From Croceibacterium aestuarii (GTDB taxonomy: Bacteria > Pseudomonadota > Alphaproteobacteria > Sphingomonadales > Sphingomonadaceae): DNA of 64,000 nucleotides. This document shows, in pieces, positions 1 through 9,319 of the stretch. The notes under the pieces are model-generated. The model saw nothing but the letters and a program-made list of their open reading frames with translations. It searched no databases and was not told where the DNA came from. Location: contig NZ_CP131039.1 of the NCBI RefSeq assembly GCF_030657335.1, positions 1,302,001 to 1,366,000 on the forward strand, given 5' to 3'. Position 1 is the first letter of the stretch, and every line of letters begins with the position of its first letter. Both the position numbers and the translations under genes were made by a program.

Positions 1-651
1 GCAGGCGAAATAGAAGTCGATGAGGCCGCTGACCTGCTCGCCGAGCATCAACACGTTGTCGGGAAAAAGGTCGGCATGGATGACCGAACGCGGCAGCTCG
101 CTTGGCCAGTTCCGCGCCAGGAAGGCGAGTTCGGCGCGCACAAGACCAGGCAATGTCGGCTCGATCTGCGCCAGCCCAGCCTCGCCGCAATCGTCGAGCA
201 TCGCGCGCCATGCGGCGAGGTCCATGGCGTTGGCCCGTTCGCCGGGAAAGTCCGTGGCCGCCGCATGGATGCCCGCCAGCGCGGCCCCCACCGCCCGGGC
301 CTGGGCCGCCCGAGGACGCGCGACCGAGACACCGGGCAGGAACTCGATGAGGGCCACAGCCTTGCCGCCGATGGTCCGCGATGCCGCGCCCGAGCGATCG
401 TGGATCGTGCGGGGGACCGGGCAGCCTCTTGCCGAAAGGTGGTCGAGCAGGCCGAGGAAGAACGGCAGTTCGGCCACGTCGATGCGCCGCTCGTACATCG
501 TCAGGATGAAATGCCCGCCGGTGGTTTCGACCAGCCAGTTGGAATTGGAGACGCCTTCGGCAATACCTTTGGCGGACCGCAACTCACCCACATCGTATTC
601 GGCGATGAGCACCGCGAGCTCTTCAGCCGAAAGGTGCGTGTAGACCGCCAT
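1..651 (-). CDS. thrB: Homoserine kinase, type II (ThrB), C-terminus beyond the window
   Basis: Only the first 217 codons are visible, because the reading frame runs off the left edge of the window. The protein would phosphorylate L-homoserine in threonine biosynthesis. It is of the aminoglycoside-phosphotransferase-fold type (about 320 residues as a rule) rather than the GHMP type. The N-terminus [19 protein letters not shown] and the motif VIHADLFPDNVL (catalytic HxDxxxxN), followed by LIDFYFAC, are characteristic. The ATG overlaps the ispH stop codon as TGATG, so the two genes are translationally coupled. ispH followed by thrB is an order I know from sphingomonads. Confidence 0.9.
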   Translation of the reverse strand, partial: MAVYTHLSAEELAVLIAEYDVGELRSAKGIAEGVSNSNWLVETTGGHFILTMYERRIDVAELPFFLGLLDHLSARGCPVPRTIHDRSGAASRTIGGKAVALIEFLPGVSVARPRAAQARAVGAALAGIHAAATDFPGERANAMDLAAWRAMLDDCGEAGLAQIEPTLPGLVRAELAFLARNWPSELPRSVIHADLFPDNVLMLGEQVSGLIDFYFAC

Positions 652-1622
652 CAGGCGAGTTGGCGCGGCAGCTTGAAAATCATCTTTTCTTCGGCGGTGA
701 CCACGGTGTGCTCCTCCACCTCGCGCCATTCGCCAAGTTTGTCGACGACTTCGCGGACGAGCTTTTCGGGCGCCGAGGCTCCGGCGGTGATGCCGATGGT
801 CCCGATGCCCTCGAGCCAAGCCGGATCGATGTCGGACGCACGCTCGATCAGACGGGCGTCGGTTCCACAGCGCTCGGCGACCTCGACGAGGCGCAGCGAA
901 TTGGACGAATTGGGGGCACCGATCACCAGCACGAGATCGCTGCCCGGGGCGATCTGCTTGACTGCGGCCTGGCGGTTAGAGGTCGCATAGCAGATGTCCT
1001 CGGCCTTCGGGCCGACGATGTTGGGGAACCTGGCGGAGAGCGCTTCGACCACCTTTGCGGTATCGTCGACCGACAGCGTCGTCTGGGTCAGATAGGCCAG
1101 CGGAGTTTCCGCGGGAATGTCGAGCGTAGAGACGTCTTCGACCGTTTCGACCAGAGTCATCGATCCTTCGGGGACCTGACCGAACGTTCCGATCACCTCG
1201 GGATGGCCGCGGTGGCCGATGAATACGATGTGCCGCCCGGCCTCGATCTGGCGTTCCGCCTGGCGGTGGACCTTGCTGACCAGCGGGCAGGTCGCGTCAA
1301 GGTATTGAAGGCCGCGATCTTCGGCTTCGGCCGGGACCGACTTGGGCACGCCGTGGGCGCTGAAAACCACCGGAACGCCATCGGGAACTTCGTCGAGTTC
1401 CTCGACGAAGACGGCACCTTTGGCTTTCAGCCCGTCCACCACGAACTTGTTGTGGACGATCTCGTGACGCACGTAGACCGGCCCCCCGTAGCGGGCGAGC
1501 GCGCGGTCGACGATTTCGATCGCCCGGTCCACCCCGGCGCAGAACCCTCGCGGAGCCGCGATCAGTACGGTGAGCGGCGGCTTGGCCGCCGGGGTATTGG
1601 CTTCTTGAAATGGGGCGTTCAT
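651..1622 (-). CDS. ispH: 4-hydroxy-3-methylbut-2-enyl diphosphate reductase (IspH)
   Basis: Last enzyme of the MEP isoprenoid pathway. It is a [4Fe-4S] protein that reduces HMBPP to IPP and DMAPP in the cytoplasm. The 323-residue product has the three cluster cysteines in their usual contexts: C28 in [12 protein letters not shown]112 in [11 protein letters not shown] and C211 in [26 protein letters not shown] and TQTTLS are also present. The ATG is preceded by GAGG at normal spacing. The 74 bp upstream is shared with the divergent lipoprotein gene at 1697. The gene is coupled to thrB downstream. Confidence 0.97.
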   Translation of the reverse strand: MNAPFQEANTPAAKPPLTVLIAAPRGFCAGVDRAIEIVDRALARYGGPVYVRHEIVHNKFVVDGLKAKGAVFVEELDEVPDGVPVVFSAHGVPKSVPAEAEDRGLQYLDATCPLVSKVHRQAERQIEAGRHIVFIGHRGHPEVIGTFGQVPEGSMTLVETVEDVSTLDIPAETPLAYLTQTTLSVDDTAKVVEALSARFPNIVGPKAEDICYATSNRQAAVKQIAPGSDLVLVIGAPNSSNSLRLVEVAERCGTDARLIERASDIDPAWLEGIGTIGITAGASAPEKLVREVVDKLGEWREVEEHTVVTAEEKMIFKLPRQLA

Positions 1623-1696
1623 CTTGCCGCCTCTAGCCGTTGTGCCGCCGGGGCGAAAGGGCTAGGGCACCCGCGCAAATCTGACGAGGACAGTGC

Positions 1697-2344
1697 ATGA
1701 AAATCCGTACCGCCGCCTTTGCCGGACTGGCCTTAGCGACCCTGGCGGGTTGCAAGACCCAGGGCGACCTCGTCGTCGATGAGGGCGTCGGTATCACCGC
1801 ACTTCGCACGGTTTGCCCGGCGGTCGGGATTCCCGACTACACCGGCGACATCACGCTGTTCTCGCCGTCGGGGACTGTCACCGCGGAGGCCATCGACGTC
1901 ACCGCCTCGATGACCGACGTGCGCACCACCTGCGACGAATCGGGCGACAAGATCTACGCCCAGGCCAATTTCGACGTCTTCGCCCAGCGCCGCGACAGCC
2001 GCGGGGCCCGGACGGTCGAACTGCCATACTTCGCCACCGTGGTGCGCGGCGGCAACGCGGTCCTGTCCAAGCGGGTCGGCACCGTGACGCTCAATTTCGC
2101 CGATGGCCAGGCGCGCGCTTCCGCCACCGGATCGGGCGGCGCTTTCATCGACAAGGCCGAAGCAACGCTGCCCGACGACATCCGCGAACGCATCACCCGC
2201 AAGCGCAAGGCGGGCGAGGCCGACGCAGCGGTCGATCCGCTGGCCGAGCCCGCGGTCCGCGCCGCGGTGTCGCGCGCGAGCTTCGAATTGCTGGTCGGTT
2301 TCCAGCTTACGCAGGAACAGCTGGCTTACAACGTTACGCGCTAG
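1697..2344 (+). CDS. Small conserved lipoprotein of unknown function
   Basis: A 215-residue protein with a lipoprotein signal peptide. It has a basic start MKIRT, a hydrophobic segment, and the lipobox LAGC with the acylated cysteine near residue 19. The mature part is polar with a basic patch [13 protein letters not shown] near the C-terminus, and I recognise no enzyme motif. A good ribosome site (GAGGA) precedes the ATG. It is transcribed divergently from ispH, and argS follows after 55 bp in the same direction. I can infer a periplasmic, membrane-anchored location but not a function. Confidence 0.8.
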   Translation: MKIRTAAFAGLALATLAGCKTQGDLVVDEGVGITALRTVCPAVGIPDYTGDITLFSPSGTVTAEAIDVTASMTDVRTTCDESGDKIYAQANFDVFAQRRDSRGARTVELPYFATVVRGGNAVLSKRVGTVTLNFADGQARASATGSGGAFIDKAEATLPDDIRERITRKRKAGEADAAVDPLAEPAVRAAVSRASFELLVGFQLTQEQLAYNVTR

Positions 2345-2399
2345 GGCCGAGCCGCGTCAGCCTTTCCCGGGCGCGGCAAACAGGCTAACGGCGCGCGCA

Positions 2400-4157
2400 A
2401 TGTCCGATACCCAGACCCTGTACGCCGCGTTCGCGGCCAAGATCGATGCAGCGCTGTCGGCACTGGAAGCTGACGGAATGCTGCCCCCTGGGCTGCCGCG
2501 CGCCAATATCAGCGTGGAGCCGCCGCGCGATCCCTCGCACGGCGACCTGGCGACCAATGCGGCGATGGTGCTGGCCAAGCCCGCGGGCACGAATCCGCGC
2601 GGTCTGGCCGAGGCTATTGTCGCCAGGCTCACGAGCGATCCGGCCGTGGCGAGTGCCGAGATTGCCGGGCCCGGCTTCATCAACCTGCGACTCGCCGAAG
2701 ACGCCTGGCGCAACGAGCTCGCGGCAATCGACACGCTCGGCAAAGACTACGGCCGGTCGCACTTCGGCGCCGGGCGGCGGGTCAATGTCGAATACGTCTC
2801 GGCCAACCCGACCGGTCCCATGCACATGGGGCACTGCCGCGGTGCGGTGGTCGGCGATGCGCTCGCCACCTTGCTCGAATTCGCCGGCTATGCCGTGATC
2901 CGCGAATACTACGTCAACGATGCCGGAGCGCAGGTTCAAACCCTCGCTCGCTCGGTGCACATGCGTTACCGCGAGGCGCTGGGCGAGGATATCGGCGAGA
3001 TTCCGCCGGGTTATTATCCCGGCGATTACCTCGTGCCGATTGGGCAGGCCCTGGCCGAAGAGTTCGGCGACAAGTACGCCGGCGCACCAGAAAGCGAGTG
3101 GCTCGACCTGTTTCGCGAACGGGCCGTGGCGGCGATGCTCGAGATGATCCGCTCCGACCTCGCCTTGCTCGGCATTCGTCACGATGTGTTTTCCTCCGAA
3201 GCCGAGCTGCAGGCGCAGGGCAAGCCCCAGGCGGCCGAACAATGGCTGCGCCAGCACGACCTGGTGTTCGACGGCATCCTCGAAGCTCCCAAAGGCAAGA
3301 CGCCCGAGGACTGGGAACCGGTCGAGCTGCCGCTGTTTCGCTCGACCAAGTTCGGCGACGATCAGGACCGCCCGATCCGCAAGAGCGACGGCAGTTGGAC
3401 CTACTTCGGCGCCGATCTCGCCTATCACATGCAGAAAGCGGAAGGCGCCGACGAGCTGATCGACATCTGGGGTGCTGACCACGCCGGCACGGTCAAGCGG
3501 ATCAAGGCTGCCGTCGCCGCGCTCAGCGAGGGCGCCAAAGAAGCTGGGGGCGAGCCGATTCCTTTCGACGTCAAGCTGGTGCAGATGGTCCAGCTGCTGC
3601 GCGGCGGCGAGCCGGCCAAGATGTCGAAGCGTTCGGGCAATTTCGTAACCATTGCCGACATGGTCGGCGAGGTCGGCAAGGACGTGGTCCGCTTCACAAT
3701 GCTGACCCGCAAGCCCGAAGCGCAGATGGATTTCGACTTCGTCAAGGTGGTCGAGGCGTCGAAAGACAATCCGGTGTTCTACGTCCAATATGCCCACGCG
3801 CGCGTCCGCTCGACCCTGCGCAAGGCTGCGGCCGAGGGACTGGCGCCGTCGCGAGAGCACCTCGACCGCCTCGGCGACGACGAGCTGAATCTGGTCAAGC
3901 TGGCGGCTCAGTTTCCGCGCATCGTGGAAGCGGCCGCGCAGGCGCGTGAACCGCACCGTATCGCCTTTTATCTCTACGACCTTGCGGCTGCTTTCCATGC
4001 CTTCTGGAACATGGGCAACGACGATCCAGCCAAGCGGATTATCGTGACGCAGGACCCCGAGCTCACCGCGGCGAGGCTTTTCCTCGGCGAGCAAATCGGG
4101 CAGGTACTTCGCAACGGCCTGGCTGTACTGGGGGTTGAAGCAGTCGAGGAGCTGTAG
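2400..4157 (+). CDS. argS: Arginyl-tRNA synthetase
   Basis: Charges tRNA-Arg; class I aminoacyl-tRNA synthetase of 585 residues. The N-terminal Arg-specific domain includes [10 protein letters not shown]. The HIGH signature is present as HMGH (residues 142-145) within [12 protein letters not shown], and KMSKR is at about residues 407-411. The C-terminal part is the alpha-helical DALR anticodon-binding domain. The open frame extends far upstream, but the ATG at 2400 gives the family N-terminus. It heads the series argS, SPOR, nagZ, scpAB, tatABC, whose order is conserved in alphaproteobacteria. Confidence 0.97.
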   Translation: MSDTQTLYAAFAAKIDAALSALEADGMLPPGLPRANISVEPPRDPSHGDLATNAAMVLAKPAGTNPRGLAEAIVARLTSDPAVASAEIAGPGFINLRLAEDAWRNELAAIDTLGKDYGRSHFGAGRRVNVEYVSANPTGPMHMGHCRGAVVGDALATLLEFAGYAVIREYYVNDAGAQVQTLARSVHMRYREALGEDIGEIPPGYYPGDYLVPIGQALAEEFGDKYAGAPESEWLDLFRERAVAAMLEMIRSDLALLGIRHDVFSSEAELQAQGKPQAAEQWLRQHDLVFDGILEAPKGKTPEDWEPVELPLFRSTKFGDDQDRPIRKSDGSWTYFGADLAYHMQKAEGADELIDIWGADHAGTVKRIKAAVAALSEGAKEAGGEPIPFDVKLVQMVQLLRGGEPAKMSKRSGNFVTIADMVGEVGKDVVRFTMLTRKPEAQMDFDFVKVVEASKDNPVFYVQYAHARVRSTLRKAAAEGLAPSREHLDRLGDDELNLVKLAAQFPRIVEAAAQAREPHRIAFYLYDLAAAFHAFWNMGNDDPAKRIIVTQDPELTAARLFLGEQIGQVLRNGLAVLGVEAVEEL

Positions 4158-4160
4158 GGG

Positions 4161-4820
4161 ATGTCTGTGGCTGGCGACGAAGACGAGACGAACGGTGCGG
4201 TCGATGCCGAGGAACTGGCGTTTGCCGACGAGGACGAACGGCTACCCTGGCTTCAGGCAGACGACGAATATGAAGAACAGGGCGTCGACACCGGGCGGCT
4301 CATCGCGTTCGTGTTGGTCGCTCTGGTTCTGCTCGCCGGGATCATTGGCAGCGGCTGGTGGCTGCTCAACGACCGCTCTGATCCCGCGAAAGTCGCCGAC
4401 GGCAGCACGATCCGAGCACCCGAGGGCCCATACAAGGAACGTCCCGATGATCCGGGCGGCGCCACCGCCGCGGGAACCGGCGACTCCAGCTTCGCAGTCG
4501 CCGAAGGCCAGCAAGTCCAATCGCGCGTCGCCGAAGGAAGTGCCGCCCCCGAACCCAGCATCGACCGCGAGCAGGACGCCACGGGCGGTGTCGGCGTGCA
4601 GGTCGGTGCCTATTCAAGCCGCGAGCGCGCCGAGCAGGGCTGGCAGTCGCTTTCCGGCCAGCATCCCGCCCTTTCCGGGGTTAAGCACCGAATCCTGCAG
4701 GGCGCGGCGGATGGCAGCCCGATCTTTCGCCTCCAGGCGGTCGCCAGCGATGCCGGCGCGGCGCAAGAGCTGTGCAGCAGCCTGAAGGCATCCGGCGCGG
4801 ACTGTCAGGTCAAGAACTGA
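4161..4820 (+). CDS. SPOR domain-containing inner-membrane protein
   Basis: A 219-residue type II membrane protein. It has an acidic cytoplasmic N-terminus (about 45 residues), one transmembrane segment (roughly residues 48-70, RLIAFVLVALVLLAGIIGSG), and a low-complexity periplasmic linker. A C-terminal SPOR domain (about residues 145-219) starts at GGVGVQVGAYSSRERAE. SPOR domains bind denuded glycan strands at division septa, so a septal role is inferred. The gene starts 3 bp after the argS stop codon. The next gene, nagZ, also concerns peptidoglycan. Confidence 0.88.
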   Translation: MSVAGDEDETNGAVDAEELAFADEDERLPWLQADDEYEEQGVDTGRLIAFVLVALVLLAGIIGSGWWLLNDRSDPAKVADGSTIRAPEGPYKERPDDPGGATAAGTGDSSFAVAEGQQVQSRVAEGSAAPEPSIDREQDATGGVGVQVGAYSSRERAEQGWQSLSGQHPALSGVKHRILQGAADGSPIFRLQAVASDAGAAQELCSSLKASGADCQVKN

Positions 4821-4929
4821 GCGACCGGCTGTCCGGGTTTGATGCCGAGCCGGAGCGTGGTTACTGTCCACATTACCGAACGAGCCGGCGCTTGCTCGCA
4901 TTCGTAAATCCTGCGACTTTCGCAATCTT

Positions 4930-5949
4930 ATGACGCCCGCAATCTTCGGCATTTCAGGTCCTGCGCTGACCGGCGACGAACGCGCGTTTTTCCGCGAGGC
5001 GGACCCGGCGGGCTACATCCTGTTCGCGCGCAATTGCGAGAGCCGTGCACAGCTGCGTGCGCTGACCGACGAACTGCGGTCAATCCACGGACGGGAACGC
5101 TGCTTCATCTCGATAGACCAGGAAGGGGGGCGCGTCGCCCGGATGAAGCCGCCCGAGTGGCAGGAATTCCCCCCGGGCGAGATGTTCGCACGGCTCTGGG
5201 ACGTGGCCCCGGCAACCGCCATCGAGGCGGCGCGGGCGAATGCAGAGGCGCTTGGTATCGAGCTCGCGGAAGCCGGCATCTCGGTCGATTACATGCCGCT
5301 GCTCGACGTACGGCAACCGGGTTCTCACGACGTCATCGGCGACCGCGCGCTGGGCAGCGAGCCGATGCAGGTGGCAGCCCTGGGCCGGGCAGTGCTCGCC
5401 GGGCTGGCGCGGGCCGGCGTTACGGGCTGCGTCAAGCACATGCCGGGGCATGGCCGGGCTATGTGCGACAGTCACAAGGCAATGCCGCTGGTCGAAGCGA
5501 GCGAGGAGGAGCTCGAAACCGACATCGAGCCGTTCCGCAGCCTCGCCGACGCTGCGATCGGAATGACCGCGCACGTTCTCTACACCGCTTGGGACGCGGA
5601 CAGTCCGGCTACGCTCTCCGAGTTCGTCATCCGCGAGATCATTCGCAAGCGAATCGGCTTTACCGGCCTCCTGCTGACCGATGATCTCGATATGGCGGCG
5701 CTGACCGGCTCGGTGCCGGAACGCGCCGAACGGGCGCTTGCCGCGGGGTGCGACATCGCTCTCAACTGCTGGGCGAAGATGGAGGACATGATCGGGATTG
5801 CCGATCGGCTGCCGCAAATGTCGGACGAGACGGCCTTGCGCTACGAGCGTGCTCTGATCGCTTCCGGCGATAGCGCGACAGCGGGAGACGAGGCCGAATT
5901 GCTGGCGAAGCGCGATGCTCTGTTCGAAGCGGCAGGGGTGCAGGCATGA
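4930..5949 (+). CDS. nagZ: Beta-N-acetylhexosaminidase (NagZ), muropeptide recycling
   Basis: Cytoplasmic glycoside hydrolase family 3 enzyme that removes GlcNAc from anhydro-muropeptides during peptidoglycan recycling. The 339-residue product has the family 3 NagZ signature KHMPGHG (residues 169-175, with the catalytic-loop His in PGHG). The nucleophile region LLLTDDLDMAAL lies at about 247-258, and SIDQEGGRVARM is near the N-terminus. No signal peptide is present, as expected. The ribosome site is weak. The stop overlaps the scpA ATG (ATGA). About 109 bp without a gene separates it from the SPOR gene. Confidence 0.95.
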   Translation: MTPAIFGISGPALTGDERAFFREADPAGYILFARNCESRAQLRALTDELRSIHGRERCFISIDQEGGRVARMKPPEWQEFPPGEMFARLWDVAPATAIEAARANAEALGIELAEAGISVDYMPLLDVRQPGSHDVIGDRALGSEPMQVAALGRAVLAGLARAGVTGCVKHMPGHGRAMCDSHKAMPLVEASEEELETDIEPFRSLADAAIGMTAHVLYTAWDADSPATLSEFVIREIIRKRIGFTGLLLTDDLDMAALTGSVPERAERALAAGCDIALNCWAKMEDMIGIADRLPQMSDETALRYERALIASGDSATAGDEAELLAKRDALFEAAGVQA

Positions 5950-6752
5950 GCGACGAAAGCCTCCTCCTCGGCGACGAAGTCGAGCGCGCTCTCGACGAAT
6001 GGGGCGGCCCCGGCGCTGCTCCAAGCGACGACGCCGCGCTCTATCTCGAGCTCGACGGCTGGGAAGGGCCTCTCGACTTGCTGCTCGACCTGGCGCGGCG
6101 GCAGAAGGTCGACTTGCGCGAGATCTCGATACTGGCGCTGGTCGACCAGTACATCGTCTACATCGAGCGGGCCGAGGCGCTGCGGCTGGAGATCGCCGCC
6201 GACTATCTCGTGATGGCGGCCTGGCTGGCATACCTCAAGTCCGCGCTGCTGCTGCCCAAGGAGGAACAGGAAGACCCGAGTCCCGAGGAACTGGCGCTGC
6301 GCCTGCAACTTCGCCTGCAAAGACTCGGCGCGATGCGCGAGGCCGCTGCGCGGCTGATGGCGCGCGACCGCATCGGGCGCGACGTGTTCCTGCGCGGCAG
6401 CCCCGAAGGCCTGCGGGTCGACCGGGTCAACGCCTGGCAGTGCGATTGGTACCAGCTGGTCTCGACGTACGGACAGATGAAGGCGCGCAACGAGCCGGTG
6501 GTGCACATGGTGCGCGAGCGGCCGGTGATGACGCTCGATTCGGCGCTCGACCGGGTTTCGGCCATGCTCGGCGTTACGCTCGACTGGATGGAGCTGCGCC
6601 AGTTCCTGCCGCAGCATTCCGATCCGCGTCTCAAGCGTTCGGCGCTTGCCTCCAGTTTCGTCGCCGCGCTCGAACTGGCCCGACTCGGACGGGCGGAAAT
6701 GCGCCAGGAGGAAATCTTCGGGCCGCTCCATTTGCGTCGGCTCGCATCGTGA
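5946..6752 (+). CDS. scpA: Segregation and condensation protein A (ScpA kleisin)
   Basis: Kleisin subunit of the SMC-ScpAB chromosome condensation complex. The 268-residue protein carries the typical N-terminal stretch LELDGWEGPLDLLLDLARRQKVDLREISILALVDQY (given here by its position, about residues 35-70). A C-terminal winged-helix region ends in EIFGPLHLRRLAS. The start ATG overlaps the nagZ stop, and the stop overlaps the scpB GTG. The SMC partner is not in the window. Confidence 0.94.
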   Translation: MSDESLLLGDEVERALDEWGGPGAAPSDDAALYLELDGWEGPLDLLLDLARRQKVDLREISILALVDQYIVYIERAEALRLEIAADYLVMAAWLAYLKSALLLPKEEQEDPSPEELALRLQLRLQRLGAMREAAARLMARDRIGRDVFLRGSPEGLRVDRVNAWQCDWYQLVSTYGQMKARNEPVVHMVRERPVMTLDSALDRVSAMLGVTLDWMELRQFLPQHSDPRLKRSALASSFVAALELARLGRAEMRQEEIFGPLHLRRLAS

Positions 6753-7387
6753 AGCCCGACGATCTCGTGCGCGGCGTGGAGGCGACATTGTTCGCTGCCG
6801 AAAAGCCGATGTCGGCCGAACAGCTCTCGGCCCATCTCGGCGGTGCCGACGTGCGTGAAGCGCTCGCCGAACTCGCCGATACCTACCGCGAGCGGGGGGT
6901 GCATCTGGTCGAGCGCGGCAAGCGCTGGCAGTTCCAGACCGCGCCGGACTTGGCGCACCTGCTGCGGCGGGAGAAAGAACAGGTCCGACGCTTGTCGCGC
7001 GCCGCGACCGAAGTGCTGGCGATCGTCGCCTATCACGAACCTGTCAGCCGCGCCGAGATCGAGGCGATACGCGGCGTGCAGACGTCGAGCGGAACGCTCG
7101 ACGTGCTGATGGAAGCGGGCTGGGTCCGGGTCGCGGGGCGGCGCGAGGTGCCCGGGCGGCCGGTGATCTATGCCACGACACCCGATTTCCTGAGCCATTT
7201 CGGACTCGCAAGCCGCAAGGATCTGCCCGGGCTCGACGAACTCAAGGCGGCCGGTCTGCTCGATCCGGTCGACGACGCCTTCGAGGCCTTGACCGGGCAG
7301 GATCGGTCCGGAGATGGAGACGAGCGTTTCGCTGAGCCGAACGAGAGCGAAGATGCCGTGCTGGAAAACCGTGAGGAAAGCGCCTAG
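6749..7387 (+). CDS. scpB: Segregation and condensation protein B (ScpB)
   Basis: Second non-SMC subunit of the bacterial condensin, a protein of tandem winged helices. The GTG at 6749 gives a 212-residue product beginning (M)KPDDLVRGVEATLFAAEKP, the normal ScpB N-terminus. It contains VLAIVAYHEPVSRAEIEAIRG, a hallmark of the family, then GRREVPGRPVIYATT and FLSHFGL. The start overlaps the scpA stop (GTGA). The acidic C-terminal tail after about residue 175 is poorly conserved in the family. Confidence 0.94.
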   Translation: MKPDDLVRGVEATLFAAEKPMSAEQLSAHLGGADVREALAELADTYRERGVHLVERGKRWQFQTAPDLAHLLRREKEQVRRLSRAATEVLAIVAYHEPVSRAEIEAIRGVQTSSGTLDVLMEAGWVRVAGRREVPGRPVIYATTPDFLSHFGLASRKDLPGLDELKAAGLLDPVDDAFEALTGQDRSGDGDERFAEPNESEDAVLENREESA

Positions 7388-7420
7388 ACTCTGCAGTCAA
7401 AGCTTTTGGAGTACTTTCCA

Positions 7421-7660
7421 GTGAACGTCGGACCATTTCAGATCCTGATTATCGCGCTGGTCATCCTCGTCCTGTTCGGCCGCGGCCGGATTTCGGAGAT
7501 GATGGGCGACTTCGGCAAGGGCGTGAAGAGTTTCCGCAAGGGCCTGAACGACGACGACGAACCGGCCAAGCCCGCTCAGCCCGCCCAGCGCATCGAAGGC
7601 CCTGCCGCCGAGGCCAAGGCTGGCGAAACCCAGCCCACCTCCGACAAGACTTCCCACTGA
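7421..7660 (+). CDS. tatA: Sec-independent protein translocase subunit TatA
   Basis: Pore-forming subunit of the twin-arginine translocase. The GTG at 7421 gives 79 residues. A single N-terminal transmembrane helix (FQILIIALVILVLFG) is followed by the FGRG hinge, an amphipathic helix (ISEMMGDFGKGVKSFRKGL) and a polar tail. GGAG sits about 10 bases upstream. An in-frame TTG at 7406 would add five residues ahead of the helix, which is less typical. tatB follows 22 bp downstream. Confidence 0.94.
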   Translation: MNVGPFQILIIALVILVLFGRGRISEMMGDFGKGVKSFRKGLNDDDEPAKPAQPAQRIEGPAAEAKAGETQPTSDKTSH

Positions 7661-7682
7661 TTCCGGGCGGGAGCGCCCTTCC

Positions 7683-8078
7683 ATGTTCGGTATCGACGCG
7701 CAGGAACTGCTGGTCATCGTCATTGTCGCGGTGCTCGTGATCGGCCCCAAGGACATGCCGCTGGCAATGCGAACCGCCGGGCGTTGGATTGCCAAAGTCC
7801 GGCGCGTCTCGAACCATTTCCGCGCCGGTCTCGAAACCATGATCCGCGAAGCCGAAATGGAAGAGATGGAAAAGAAGTGGGCGGAGCAGAACGCCAAGAT
7901 CATGGCCGAGCATCCTGCCGACGCGCCTCCCGAGATGGAGCCGACGGGGGCCCTGCCGGCGCGTTCGGTTCCGGGCGCGAAGGGCGAGGATCCGGTGGTC
8001 GAGGGCAGTGCGGAATCCCGCGCCGCGGCGGAGCCGGGCGGCGAGCGCACTCCGCCGGCGGCGGACAAGCAGGACTAG
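7683..8078 (+). CDS. tatB: Sec-independent protein translocase subunit TatB
   Basis: TatB forms the substrate receptor with TatC in the inner membrane. The 131-residue protein starts MFGIDAQELLVIVIVAVLVIGPKD, the expected short transmembrane helix ending in GPKDMP. A long amphipathic helix and a Pro/Ala/Glu-rich tail follow. It is distinguished from TatA by the GPKDMPLAMR motif and its greater length. It lies between tatA and tatC, 9 bp before the tatC start. Confidence 0.95.
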   Translation: MFGIDAQELLVIVIVAVLVIGPKDMPLAMRTAGRWIAKVRRVSNHFRAGLETMIREAEMEEMEKKWAEQNAKIMAEHPADAPPEMEPTGALPARSVPGAKGEDPVVEGSAESRAAAEPGGERTPPAADKQD

Positions 8079-8087
8079 CCTGCGGCC

Positions 8088-8912
8088 ATGGCGTTCAAGC
8101 TTCGCGACATCGATGAGACACAGGCTCCGCTGCTCGATCACCTGATCGAGTTGCGCACCCGTCTGGTGCGCGCGGTTGCGGCTTTTGCCGTCGCCTTCTT
8201 CGTCTGCCTCTATTTTGCCGAGGGCATCTTCGGATTGCTGGTCAGGCCGCTCGCAGCGGCTTTTCCGGCAGGCCAGGGCAGGCTGATTTACACCAAACTC
8301 TACGAAGCGTTCTTCGTGAACATCAAGGTGGCCATGTTCGCCGCCTTCTTCATCAGCTTCCCGGTCATCGCCAACCAGTTGTGGCAGTTCGTCGCCCCGG
8401 GCCTCTACGCGCGGGAGAAGAAGGCCTTCCTGCCGTTCCTGATCGCGACGCCAATACTTTTCACGCTGGGCGCGAGCCTCGCCTATTTCATCGTCATGCC
8501 GACGGCCTTCAAGTGGTTCCTCGGTTTCGAGGGCACGGCCGGCGGACTGCAGCAGGAAGCTCTGCCGGCAATGGGCGAATACCTCGACCTGGTTATGCGC
8601 TTCATCCTCGCCTTCGGAATAAGCTTCCTGCTGCCGGTGCTCTTGCTGCTGCTCAACCGCGCCGGACTCGTGACGCGCGAACAGCTCGCCGGTGCGCGGC
8701 GTTACGTCATTGTCGGAATCTTCGTGGTGGGTGCGGTGATCACGCCGCCGGACGTGGTGTCGCAGTTTCTGCTGGCGGCCCCGCTTCTGATTCTGTTCGA
8801 AGGCTCGTTGCTACTGATGCGCTTCAGCGAGAAGAAAGCTGCGCGCGAACGAGAAGAAGCGGCGGCATCCGAAGATGCCGCCGCCCCTGTAACGGACAGT
8901 TCGGCGGACTGA
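8088..8912 (+). CDS. tatC: Sec-independent protein translocase subunit TatC
   Basis: Polytopic receptor of the Tat pathway that recognises the twin-arginine signal. The product is 274 residues with six hydrophobic segments. The conserved beginning is LDHLIELRTRLVRAV (TatC signature HL.ELR.R), with FYAREKKAFLPF-type and ITPPDVVSQ motifs later. The C-terminal tail is charged and Ala/Glu-rich. A GC-rich inverted repeat (8902-8907 with 8915-8920) straddles the stop codon, but it has no T tract and is not a convincing terminator. Confidence 0.96.
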   Translation: MAFKLRDIDETQAPLLDHLIELRTRLVRAVAAFAVAFFVCLYFAEGIFGLLVRPLAAAFPAGQGRLIYTKLYEAFFVNIKVAMFAAFFISFPVIANQLWQFVAPGLYAREKKAFLPFLIATPILFTLGASLAYFIVMPTAFKWFLGFEGTAGGLQQEALPAMGEYLDLVMRFILAFGISFLLPVLLLLLNRAGLVTREQLAGARRYVIVGIFVVGAVITPPDVVSQFLLAAPLLILFEGSLLLMRFSEKKAAREREEAAASEDAAAPVTDSSAD

Positions 8913-8945
8913 AGCCGCCGTGTAGTGTCAGCTAGCCGGAAAAGC

Positions 8946-9170
8946 CTACGGGCTCGTCGGCGCGCTCTTCTCGTCGTCGTTGCTGATCACCAGGATGACT
9001 CCCAGCGCGACCAAGCCCGCGATGACCAAGCCGAGACCCGTGCCGGCCAGCGCTTCGCTGTCGGAAGTCTTCGATGCCTGGCGAGCCGGCGCCGCGGCCT
9101 GGGCCACAGTCGATCCGAGCAACAGGCTTGAAATCGCGATCGCAGTGCCCGCGGTTCGCATAAGAGACAT
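8946..9170 (-). CDS. Small exported or membrane protein, function unknown
   Basis: A 74-residue protein beginning MSLMRTAGTAIAISSLLLG, with a cleavable signal peptide ending near AQA|AAP. A second hydrophobic stretch (LAGTGLGLVIAGLVALGVILVI) is followed by a charged tail. AAAGGA lies six bases before the ATG at 9170; the in-frame ATG at 9176 would be too close to it. I recognise no family. It is convergent with tatC and downstream of the amidohydrolase gene. It is probably a small inner-membrane protein. Confidence 0.65.
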   Translation of the reverse strand: MSLMRTAGTAIAISSLLLGSTVAQAAAPARQASKTSDSEALAGTGLGLVIAGLVALGVILVISNDDEKSAPTSP

Positions 9171-9227
9171 AAACATCCTTTCAAAACATGCAGCAGCAAA
9201 CTGCCCCAGCGCAGTTCGCTGCAAGAG

Positions 9228-9256
9228 CTTGTAACACGAACTCTGGCGAGAACCAA
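9228..9256 (-). promoter_or_regulatory. Candidate sigma70-type promoter for the small protein gene
   Basis: Reading the minus strand, TTGGTT (9256-9251) and TACAAG (9233-9228) are separated by exactly 17 bases. They lie about 58 bases before the ATG at 9170, in the 149 bp between this gene and the amidohydrolase stop. Matches to the consensus are partial, so this is only a candidate. Confidence 0.35.
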
Positions 9257-9319
9257 ACAGCGAGAAAGAGATTAGTTTTCGCTTATTTGCAGCAGCGCCG
9301 CGTTAGTGGGCCGGCAAGT

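Noticed and set aside
660-1700. 346-codon plus-strand frame opposite ispH
   Set aside because: ispH carries all three cluster cysteines. The opposite frame only reflects codon bias.
2385-4094. 569-codon minus-strand open frame opposite argS
   Set aside because: argS has HIGH and KMSK motifs. The antisense frame is a compositional artefact.
8902-8920. GC-rich inverted repeat at the tatC stop as a terminator
   Set aside because: Six-base stem with the stop codon in the loop and no T tract on either strand.
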